Assembly (NCBI RefSeq): GCF_004331645.1
Contig: NZ_SJSK01000002.1
Span: 1,054,001-1,118,000 of the forward strand
DNA from: Pedobacter frigiditerrae
Lineage (GTDB): Bacteria > Bacteroidota > Bacteroidia > Sphingobacteriales > Sphingobacteriaceae
Direction of reading: 5' to 3'
Length of the DNA stretch: 64,000 bases
Position numbers and translations under genes: made by a program. Each line of letters begins with the position of its first letter. Positions within the stretch are counted from its first letter, which is position 1. The notes beneath the pieces are model-generated. The model had not been told where the DNA came from. It was given only the letters and a program-made list of their open reading frames with translations, and searched no databases. Below are positions 16,297-24,300 of the stretch, piece by piece.

Positions 16297-17661
16297 ATGA
16301 TGAATACAGAACTTTGGGACAAAATTATACAGTTTGACTTTGATAATCCCCCAAGTGAATATGGTTTTTCTACTAGGCTTGCCAAGGAAAACTATTGGAC
16401 AAAAGACTTTACAGCAAAAGCCATTTTAGAATATAAGAAGTTCATGTATTTAGCCTCTACTTCTGAATTTATGGTTTCACCCTCAGAAACTATTGACATC
16501 GTTTGGCATCAACATTTAATTTTCACTCAATCTTATCAAGAATTTTGCAACTTAAGTGGTAAACAAATTCAACATATCCCCTCTACCCATAACAAAAAAG
16601 ATTTCTCAAAATTTAAACAAGCAAAAGAAAGAACTATCAAGTTTTACGAAAACACTTTTGGAACTCAACCAAGTGACATTTGGGAGTTGGAAGGGATGTA
16701 TGAGAGCTTGAATTTAGACAAAGCCAAACTTAAAATAAGAACATTTATTATAATTGGTATTTTGTCTTTTATCCTTTTAACAACGCCCTTCTACCTTCTA
16801 CTAAAACCAATTTATATTACAATTAACAATCCTGATTTTCTTCTATATTTCATTGGCTTGGTAGTAACAATTGTCATAATTCTTGAAATATACAATAAAG
16901 ACAAACTTAAAATTATTACAAGGTCTTTTGATAAAAATTCATTCATTTATTCCCTTCAACCTTTTGAATTGGTTTATCTTCAAACTCAACAACTTTCTAA
17001 CGTTATCAATGGGGCAGTAAATGAATTAATTGATAATGAAACGATAAAAGTAAACACAGACAACACAGTTAAGCTTGTTATTAGAGGAGAAGCCAAATCG
17101 CCAGAGCAACTTCAAGTAACTACCACTTTAAGCGAGATTGGAAAAACTGCTTACCCAACACTTTTAACGCATTTACTTAGAAAACCAATTTTTTGGAACA
17201 TTGTTAATGCCATGGATGCATTCAAAAAGTACTCTATCAAATCCAAAAAATTTGGCAATCTATTTTATTTGAACTTTGGCATACTTTCCATTTTTTTGAT
17301 GTTAGGTTCTATAAGACTGGTAACTGGAATTTTAAGAGAAAAACCTGTCACACAAATTGCCATAATTGTTATTGCTTTGACAGTTTTTATGATATATTAC
17401 CTGAATAGATTAACGAAAATTATTTGTACCCATACTATACCAAACTTGTATAAAACTGAGATTTTACCAACAAGAGAAATTGAAAATGATTGGCAATGGA
17501 ATTACTTCTTATTTGGGTCTGCTGTTTTAACAACTACTTTTGTTCCACTAGTTAATTATGCAAATCGAAACAATAATGATGGCGGAAGTAGTTGTGGGAG
17601 CTCATCTAGTTCATCCTGTGGAAGTTCTTGCAGCAGTTGCGGGGGTTGTGGTAGCGATTAA
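16297..17661 (+). CDS. GRDP-like domain fused to TIGR04222-like membrane protein
   Basis: A 454-residue protein with three parts. Residues about 30-130 resemble the glycine-rich-domain-protein-like family: LEYKKFMYLA, then DIVWHQHLIFTQSYQEFC, the conserved WHxHL core. Residues 145-405 carry four probable membrane segments and a cytoplasmic insert, a layout matching TIGR04222 proteins. The last 30 residues are a Ser/Gly/Cys tail (SSCGSSCSSCGGCGSD) containing seven or so cysteines, also typical of that family. The tail resembles metal-binding or crosslinked low-complexity peptides. No maturation enzyme is adjacent. Function unknown; the domain calls are from memory of the families. Confidence 0.75.
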   Translation: MMNTELWDKIIQFDFDNPPSEYGFSTRLAKENYWTKDFTAKAILEYKKFMYLASTSEFMVSPSETIDIVWHQHLIFTQSYQEFCNLSGKQIQHIPSTHNKKDFSKFKQAKERTIKFYENTFGTQPSDIWELEGMYESLNLDKAKLKIRTFIIIGILSFILLTTPFYLLLKPIYITINNPDFLLYFIGLVVTIVIILEIYNKDKLKIITRSFDKNSFIYSLQPFELVYLQTQQLSNVINGAVNELIDNETIKVNTDNTVKLVIRGEAKSPEQLQVTTTLSEIGKTAYPTLLTHLLRKPIFWNIVNAMDAFKKYSIKSKKFGNLFYLNFGILSIFLMLGSIRLVTGILREKPVTQIAIIVIALTVFMIYYLNRLTKIICTHTIPNLYKTEILPTREIENDWQWNYFLFGSAVLTTTFVPLVNYANRNNNDGGSSCGSSSSSSCGSSCSSCGGCGSD

Positions 17662-17837
17662 ATTATGACATTCTATTTCCTTTTATAACAGGCATTATAA
17701 TAGTTCAAAGATATATGAGTGTTTTATAGAAAGCATCCAAGCAAATCATAAGAATTCTCTATAAAAAGCCTACCTTTATTACAACACCTCTTACTTGGCA
17801 ATCCTGCCAAAATCTTTCAATCAAAAATGATATAGTT

Positions 17838-17936
17838 ACAGCGACGTTATGGCGACATTACAGCGACCTTACCGCGACTTGTAGTCGTGAAGAAGTCGTG
17901 AAGAAGTCGTGAAGAATTCGTGAAGAGTTCGACATT
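17838..17936. repeat. 11-bp-period phased array, nine units
   Basis: Nine contiguous 11-base units with a fixed core at every 11th base. Units 1-4 carry GCGAC (CG at 17842, 17853, 17864, 17875), units 5-8 carry TCGTG (CG at 17886, 17897, 17908, 17919) and unit 9 carries TCGAC (17930). CGAC and GTCG are reverse complements, so the core flips orientation between units 4 and 5. Units 6 and 7 are identical; flanking bases otherwise vary. Eleven is not a multiple of three and no reading frame is maintained. Confidence 0.8.
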
Positions 17937-17999
17937 AGCCTAGTTATTGGTTTGCTTAGCACCTCCAGCTAATGCATATCGCTACCCAAAAATTGATGT

Positions 18000-18065
18000 T
18001 TTTCCCGAACAGAAGTCGACCACTTCTCGACCATGATACGATGCAGACACGAAGCTGTTACGACC
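18000..18065. repeat. Second 11-bp-period array with CGA core
   Basis: Six consecutive 11-base units each carry CGA at unit positions 7-9 (18006, 18017, 18028, 18039, 18050, 18061) with otherwise different flanks. It begins 63 bases after the first array and is out of phase with it by one base. A strong hairpin follows 15 bases later. Confidence 0.65.
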
Positions 18066-18080
18066 AAAGCTAAAAGAACA

Positions 18081-18133
18081 GTAAATGCCAGCTCACACAA
18101 ATTCTTTTCTAATTTGTGGCATTTACTTTTTCT
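18081..18133 (+). terminator. Long hairpin with T-run after the phased arrays
   Basis: GTAAATGCCA pairs with TGGCATTTAC and CAAATT with AATTTG, giving 16 base pairs with a 7-base bulge on the 5' arm, followed by a T-rich run. It has the form of a plus-strand terminator yet no gene lies within 400 bases upstream; the two 11-bp arrays do. The rest of the gap 17662-18311 is A/T-rich, with the 23-bp box and promoter of the next gene at its end. Confidence 0.7.
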
Positions 18134-18187
18134 CTCTTATTACTACATCCATCTTAAAACATATTTTCTTCTTCACTTAAGATTTAA

Positions 18188-18238
18188 TCATTTCTTATCA
18201 TACATCAAATCTTTATTAACTTTCGCCGCTTATTTTTG
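18188..18238 (+). promoter_or_regulatory. Promoter with 23-bp shared box (haloperoxidase gene)
   Basis: The 23-base box at 18188-18210 (core TTATCATACATCAAAT) is identical to the one at 19367-19389. A -7 box TATTTTTG follows at 18231-18238, 20 bases after the box. The same 20-base gap separates box and -7 element at the second site, so the geometry relative to RNA polymerase is conserved. The gene starts at 18312, giving a leader of about 70 bases. Confidence 0.75.
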
Positions 18239-18311
18239 TTATGTAAACAAAGAGAAATCATATCGTTGTTTATTCAAGCAAAAAAACAATCATCAATTAA
18301 AACCTTAAATC

Positions 18312-19133
18312 ATGAGCTCATTAAAATTAAAAGACGGAACAGAAATTTATTACAAAGATTGGGGAACAGGACAACCCATAGTTTTTCACCATGGTTGGCC
18401 ATTAAGTGGTGATGATTGGGATGCGCAAATGATGTTTTTCTTAAATGAAGGTTATAGAGTAATAGCCCATGACCGAAGAGGTCACGGCAGGTCTACACAA
18501 ACTGCCACTGGAAATGACATGGATACTTATGCAGCAGACGTTGCAGAATTGACAGCATTTCTAGATTTAAAAGATGCCATTCACGTTGGTCACTCTACTG
18601 GGGGTGGCGAAGTAATTCGTTATGTAGCTAAACATGGAAAAGGCAGGGTAGCTAAAGCGGTTTTAGTAAGTGCAGTTACACCCATTATGGTACAGAACGA
18701 TGAAAATCCTGATGGTATACCAATGTCGGTTTTCGATGAAATTCGCGAAGGTACTGCTACAAAACGACCTCAATATTTTGCAGATTTTACAGATGCCTTT
18801 TATGGTTTCAATCGCGAAGGAGCAAAAATTTCTCAAGGTATAAAAGACAACTGGTGGCGACAAGGAATGATGGGTGGCATAAAAGCACATTATGATTGTA
18901 TCAAAGCTTTCTCTGAAACAGATTTCACTGACGATTTGAAAAGTGTAGATATACCTGTATTGGTTTTACATGGTGAAGACGATCAAATTGTTCCTTTTGA
19001 GTTAACTGGCGTAAAGGCTTCAAAATTATTAAAAAACGGACAACTGATTTCTTACCCGGGTTTCCCTCACGGAATGCCAACTACTGAAGCTACAACCATA
19101 AACAGAGACCTTTTAGCTTTTATTAAAGGATAA
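18312..19133 (+). CDS. Alpha/beta hydrolase, haloperoxidase-like
   Basis: A 273-residue alpha/beta hydrolase of the cofactor-free chloroperoxidase/esterase group. The oxyanion-hole region is FHHGWPLSGDDW, the nucleophile elbow is GHSTGGGE (Ser about 97), the acid is in HGEDDQIVP and the catalytic His in FPHGMPTT. Length matches the family (270-280). There is no signal peptide. It shares an identical promoter box with the LLM flavin oxidoreductase 300 bases downstream, so both probably respond to one regulator, perhaps to reactive chemicals. It ends at a strong terminator, so the two genes are separate transcripts. Confidence 0.92.
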   Translation: MSSLKLKDGTEIYYKDWGTGQPIVFHHGWPLSGDDWDAQMMFFLNEGYRVIAHDRRGHGRSTQTATGNDMDTYAADVAELTAFLDLKDAIHVGHSTGGGEVIRYVAKHGKGRVAKAVLVSAVTPIMVQNDENPDGIPMSVFDEIREGTATKRPQYFADFTDAFYGFNREGAKISQGIKDNWWRQGMMGGIKAHYDCIKAFSETDFTDDLKSVDIPVLVLHGEDDQIVPFELTGVKASKLLKNGQLISYPGFPHGMPTTEATTINRDLLAFIKG

Positions 19134-19167
19134 TAATTATTGCGATAAACTCATTTCAAAAACTTGA

Positions 19168-19216
19168 ACATTAAGTAATTAAGAAAAATGAAGTCTTAAT
19201 TACTTAATGTTTTTTA
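19168..19216 (+). terminator. Terminator after haloperoxidase gene
   Basis: A perfect 17-bp A/T-rich stem (ACATTAAGTAATTAAGA with its complement ending CTTAATGT) and a 10-base loop are followed by six T. It lies 35 bases after the stop. Confidence 0.85.
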
Positions 19217-19232
19217 TTATGATGCAGCTTGA

Positions 19233-19321
19233 ACCATCTAAGAAATCTAAGTTCATCTTAGCATTTCATAGCCATACAACATACTATTTGTCCTTAGATT
19301 TTCTAAGATGTCTTAGATGGT
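19233..19321. repeat. CTAAG inverted-repeat element, full copy
   Basis: An 89-base copy beginning ACCATCTAAGAAATCTAAG and ending TAAGATGTCTTAGATGGT. The ends match the copies at 13406-13632 almost exactly while the middle differs, showing that termini rather than loop are conserved. With the terminator before it and the promoter after it, it fills the gap 19134-19434. Confidence 0.85.
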
Positions 19322-19366
19322 AAATAAACTACCTGATTCTTCCCTGTTCCTTTGCGGTAAACATTT

Positions 19367-19417
19367 TCATTTCTTATCATACATCAAATATTATAAACCG
19401 ACCACACCTTAACTTTG
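19367..19417 (+). promoter_or_regulatory. Promoter with 23-bp shared box (LLM gene)
   Basis: Second exact copy of the 23-base box (19367-19389), followed after 20 bases by the -7 element TAACTTTG at 19410-19417. The gene starts at 19435, so the leader is very short. The box would cover about -50 to -28, a usual activator position or an extended -33 region. Confidence 0.75.
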
Positions 19418-19434
19418 TTAAAAATATTTAAGTT

Positions 19435-20463
19435 ATGGAATTAGGTATAGGAATGTTTGGAGATTTGCAAGTAAATGCAAAAGGCGAAGTACAACCAGCC
19501 CAACAAAGATTACAAGAAATTATAGAAGAAATTAAACTAATGGATGAAGTTGGTTTAGATTTCTACGGCATAGGCGAACATCATCGTCCAGATTATGCAG
19601 TATCTACTCCAGAAATTATTTTAGCAGCGGCTTCTACGGTTACCAAAAACATAAAATTGGGTAGTGCGGTTTCTGTTCTTAGTTCTTCAGACCCTGTTAA
19701 ATTATACCAAAGTTTTGCTACCATAGACTTAATCTCTAATGGCAGAGCCGAATTAATGGCTGGTCGTGGCAGTTTCATCGAATCATTTCCATTGTACGGT
19801 TTTAATCTGCAAGACTATGATGAACTCTACGAAGAAAAATTAGAATTACTTTTAAAAATAAACAAGGAACAAAAGATAAGCTGGAAAGGTAAATTCAGAC
19901 CTGAATTAGCCAATCAAGAAATACTACCTCGTGCTGTAGACAATAACTTGAAAATCTGGGTAGCCATTGGTGGCACACCAGAATCTGTAGAAAGAGCTGG
20001 AAGATTGGGTTTACCAGTAATTTTCGCCATTATTGGTGGTAATCCGGCTAGTTTTAAACCTTTGTTTGATTATTATAAAAAAGTTTATCAGGCTTATGGT
20101 CACGATATGGCTAAGTTTGAAGTGGGTGTTCATATGCATTCTTTCTTTGGAGAAAACAGTGCCGAAACCGCTGATTATTATTACTCCTTATATTCTTCAC
20201 AAATGGATCGAGTTGGTCGCTCTCGTGGTTGGCCCCCTTACCAAAAAAATCAATTCGATTTCGGGAGAAGTAAAGATGGTGCATTAATCATCGGCGATGC
20301 CAACGAAGCAATTGATAAAATTTTGGCAATGGAAGCTATGTTTGGTTTAACCCGTTTCTCTGCACACATGGATGTCGGCGGACCATCACACTCAGCAATG
20401 ATGAAATCTATTGAAATATTCGGTACTAAGATTGCGCCAAAAGTAAGGGAAGCGTTGAAATAG
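19435..20463 (+). CDS. LLM class flavin-dependent oxidoreductase
   Basis: A 342-residue luciferase-like monooxygenase (F420/FMN type TIM barrel). Features are the N-terminal LGIGMFGDLQ strand, GLDFYGIGEHHRPDYAVSTPE, KLGSAVSVLSSSDPVKLYQ, the GRAELMAGRGSF loop and AHMDVGGPSH near the C-terminus. The group includes atu2307-type and alkanal monooxygenase-like proteins whose substrates are mostly unknown. Bacteroidota normally lack F420, so FMN is the likely cofactor. It is transcribed alone from a promoter whose upstream box is shared with the haloperoxidase-like gene. Confidence 0.92.
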   Translation: MELGIGMFGDLQVNAKGEVQPAQQRLQEIIEEIKLMDEVGLDFYGIGEHHRPDYAVSTPEIILAAASTVTKNIKLGSAVSVLSSSDPVKLYQSFATIDLISNGRAELMAGRGSFIESFPLYGFNLQDYDELYEEKLELLLKINKEQKISWKGKFRPELANQEILPRAVDNNLKIWVAIGGTPESVERAGRLGLPVIFAIIGGNPASFKPLFDYYKKVYQAYGHDMAKFEVGVHMHSFFGENSAETADYYYSLYSSQMDRVGRSRGWPPYQKNQFDFGRSKDGALIIGDANEAIDKILAMEAMFGLTRFSAHMDVGGPSHSAMMKSIEIFGTKIAPKVREALK

Positions 20464-20586
20464 AATTGCGTAAAGCGTATTGCGTATCGCGATAAATTAA
20501 CATTAAGAAAGATTTGTGCTTTAAACCTTTTAAGAAATCTGAGAACAGCTAAGGATTTCCAACGAAAGATTTAAGATTATTTTTGA

Positions 20587-20652
20587 ACCACCTAAGGAAA
20601 CCAAAGAGAACCTAAGCATTTCAACTTCGGTTTCTAAGGTATCTTAGGTGGT
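20587..20652. repeat. CTAAG inverted-repeat element, variant copy
   Basis: A variant with ends ACCACCTAAGG and CTTAGGTGGT: both ends carry the compensating change from ATCTAAG to ACCTAAG, so the inverted pairing is kept. A degenerate half copy (TTTTAAGAAATCTGAGAACAG) lies at 20528. They occupy the gap between the LLM and cytidine deaminase genes. Confidence 0.75.
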
Positions 20653-20667
20653 AAATTTTTATTTAAA

Positions 20668-21156
20668 CTACCTCTCCAACCTATCTTCTACAAAAGCAAA
20701 AGGCAATAAATTTTTAACGCTTTTTACTTTTAAAATCTGTCCATCTATGCAATAGAATAAAACTTCAATCGGCAATTTTTGTCTTTTTTCTACTTCAATC
20801 ATCACTTGCAAACAACCACCACAAGAAGTAATTGGATTTACAATTTTAAAAACATCGGTCTGTGCAGTTATGGCCATTGTTTTGATAACAGCATTTGGAT
20901 AGTTTGAGCCAATAGTAAATAAGGCAACCCTTTCGGCACAAAGTCCTGATGGATAAGCCACATTTTCCTGATTACTTCCTAAAACAACCTGCTCATCGGC
21001 TAACAAAATTGCTGTTCCTACTTTAAATTTAGAATATGGAGAAAACGATGAAGCTAATGCATTCTTCGCTTTTAAACATAGTATTTTATCGGTTTCTGAA
21101 AGGTCTTCTATACCGTCGAAAGTTTCGTAGCTAATTGTAAAATTCTGTGCGCTCAT
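20668..21156 (-). CDS. cdd: Cytidine deaminase
   Basis: A 162-residue homotetrameric-type cytidine deaminase for pyrimidine salvage (cytidine or deoxycytidine to uridine). The zinc site is Cys73-Ala-Glu75 in GLCAERVAL, with Glu75 as proton shuttle, and Cys112/Cys115 in SCGGCLQV. The usual second motif is PCGACRQ, so the P to S and R to L changes are slightly unusual but keep both ligands. It is slightly longer than the 130-residue Bacillus enzyme because of an N-terminal extension. Single gene, transcribed away from tamB. Confidence 0.93.
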   Translation of the reverse strand: MSAQNFTISYETFDGIEDLSETDKILCLKAKNALASSFSPYSKFKVGTAILLADEQVVLGSNQENVAYPSGLCAERVALFTIGSNYPNAVIKTMAITAQTDVFKIVNPITSCGGCLQVMIEVEKRQKLPIEVLFYCIDGQILKVKSVKNLLPFAFVEDRLER

Positions 21157-21310
21157 AGATTATGTTCCACAAATTATTTGTGGGATATAAACCTAAGCTA
21201 TTTTTTCTTTAAATTCTAAAGAACTTTTCTATTCGCAATTTGTTTAAAATGCATAGTGTTAATGGCACAGTATTAGTATTAAACATTTTATCATCTCAAA
21301 TTTATCTCGC

Positions 21311-24300
21311 TTGAAGAAGTATTTACGCAAAGGTTTAAAAATTTTCCTATGGGTTATCGCTAGCATTATTTTGCTGGTGGTGCTTATTGCGCTTTCTTTA
21401 AATATTCCTGCGGTACAGAATTTTGTAAAGGATAAAGCCATCACATACATCAAAAATAAGACTAAAACTGAAGTTAGGTTAGAAAGTATAAAAATTGCCT
21501 TACCAAAAGATGTGGTGCTTAACAAGTTTTATATCGAAGACCGTAAAGGTGATACCCTATTGTATGCGGAGAAATTACAGGTTGATATTAGCTTATTGAA
21601 GTTACTAAAAAACACAGTAGAAATTAATAACATTGAACTAAAAAACATACGGGCTAACGTAAAACGAATAAATCCAGATACTGCGTTTAATTTTTCTTTT
21701 TTGGTGGATGCTTTTATGACCGAGGAGAAAAAAGACCCAGCAAAAGACACTACTTCTGCCCCGCTTAAATTTAGGATAGACAAAGTTTTATTTACAGATA
21801 TCGGTATTACCTATCGGGATGATGTGGTGGGAAATGACATTAAACTACATCTTGGCGAATTTAAAACCAAGATTAAAGACTTCGATTTAGCAAAACAGAA
21901 TTACGTAATTAAATCACTTAGCCTAAAAAATACCACGCTAAATTATTTACAACAAAAACCGCTCACACAATTGGTGCAACATTTGACCAACAGTGTTGAC
22001 AGCGCCCATATAGAAAAAGGGAAATTACCCACCATAACTGTTGAGGATTTTGCATTTACTAATGTGAAGATCAATTACGACGACCAGTTATCTACTACCA
22101 AAGCTATAGCCAACATTAATGATTTAGGTTTGGTGAATTTGAAGGTAGATTTAACAAATGGGAAATATAATGCTGATGAAGCAAGGCTAAACAAATCTAA
22201 AATCTTATTCGCTTTTAAACCTGCACCAAGTAATAATTTAAACAAGGTAAAAGATACAGTTCTAGTAGAGCAATCGCCCTTGGCTTTATTTCTAAAGAAG
22301 GTAGATTTTAACGACAACAATATACAGTTTGACAATTTGAGTGCAAAACCAACCAAGGGTTTAGATTTTAATCATTTAAATATTACCAATTTAAACTTAG
22401 GTGCTGGAGATTTGAATTTTGCCAATGGCGGAATTACCGTTAAAGTTAATAATGGTTCGCTAAAAGATAAGAGTGGTTTTATTTTAAATGAATTGCAAGG
22501 CGATGCTACTTATACAGACAAACAAATCAAGCTGGCCAATTTCATTTTAAGAACGCCAAATACCAGCATTGATAATGCAACAGAGTTGAATTTTACTTCT
22601 TTGGAAGATTTAACTAAACATCCTGAACGGGTTCAGATGAGCTTGAATTTTAAAAACACCATCATTGGTTTAAAAGATGCTGCTTTCTTCAGCAATGCGA
22701 TACCTGCTAATTATAGAAATGAAAAAATTAAGGTAAACGCTAATGTAAATGGCTACTTAAACAATTTAACTATTGCCCAATTACAGATTTCTGGATTAAA
22801 GAATACGCAAATAGACATTAGTGGAAGAGCAAAAGGATTACCTGATATCAATAAAACTTACCTCGATTTAAACATCAAAAAGCTCCATCTTAGCAAAGCT
22901 GACATATTGGTAGTTGTACCTAAAAAATCACTTCCTCCAACTATTGAACTACCAAATATGGTAGATGCGAGAGGGACTTTTAAAGGTTCGATGACTGATT
23001 TTAACACCAATCTAAACATTCAGACAGATATGGGGGGTGCTGTGGTTGTAGCGAATATGAAAGGGCCGAAAGGAAAAGAACGTTACCAAGCCAATATAAG
23101 TTTAAACAACTTCAACGTTGGCAGATTATTGAAACAACAAGCTACTTTAGGCAGAATTACAGCAAAGGCTAATGTTTCAGGAACAGGTTTAGACCCAAAA
23201 ACAATCCATGCGAAATTTGATGCTACCGTTTTAAGAGCAACCTATAACAAATACAATTACAGCAATTTGAAGCTAAACGGAACTTATGCTAACCAGTTAG
23301 TAAATGTTAAGGGAAGTATGCCAGATAGTAACGCGAACTTCAGTTTAGATGCAAAAATTAACTTGGCAGGAAAATATCCATCGTTAAAGGCTGATATTAA
23401 TCTAAAACAAGTTGATTTACAAAAATTAAACTTTAGCACAACAGAATTTAAGGTTGCAGGTAATATAAAAGCTAATATCAGCACTGCTGATGTAGATCAT
23501 TTAAATGGTGATGTTTTTGCAACTGGCTTACAAATTGTAAAAGAAGGTAGAAGGTTTAATGTTGATACTGTTGAAATTAATGCGGTTTCTACAGCAACGT
23601 CTAATAGCTTAGCTTTAAAATCTGAATTGTTAAGTGCAAAAATTGACGGAAAATACCAGTTAAGTAAAATTGGAAATGCAGTAATTAACCAAATCAACAA
23701 ATACTATCAGTTTGGTGAAGTGGTTTCCATTCCAGATCAACGTTTCAGGTTTGATATTAACATTTACAGCCCTAAATTCTTAAAAGATTTTGTCCCTCAG
23801 TTAAGCACTTTTGTCCCCTCAAGAATTAACGGATTAATTGACACACAGAAAGACAGTTTATTGATGAATGCCTCTTTCCCGAAAGTAGTTTATGGCGATT
23901 ATAATGTAGATAGTGTCCGACTTGCAGTTAATAACAATAACCAAAAGCTAAACTATAATCTAACTATCAGAAGTATTCAAAGTCCATCAATTGTATTATT
24001 CAACTCTGAAATTTCTGGAAATGCAGCCAATAATCAATTAGATTTAAACATCTTTCTTCGCGACAGACAAAGAAAAGATAAATATGTAATTGGTGGGATA
24101 TTCAAATCTTTCAACAAGGATTTTAGGTTTAACCTTGATCCAAATAAGCTATTATTAGATTATCAGAAATGGACCATGTCTCCTGAAAACTATATTCAAT
24201 TTGGTCAATCGGGCATATTGGCAAACCAATTTAATTTAAGTCAGGGTTCTCAATTATTGAGCATTAATAGCATCAGCAACACACCGAATTCTCCACTTCG

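Noticed and set aside
17838..17936. CRISPR array
   Set aside because: Unit is only 11 bases with no repeat-spacer structure, and no cas gene is in the window.
18033..18308. 91-codon plus-strand frame
   Set aside because: Spans the second phased array, the long hairpin and the 23-bp promoter box; it is non-coding regulatory sequence.
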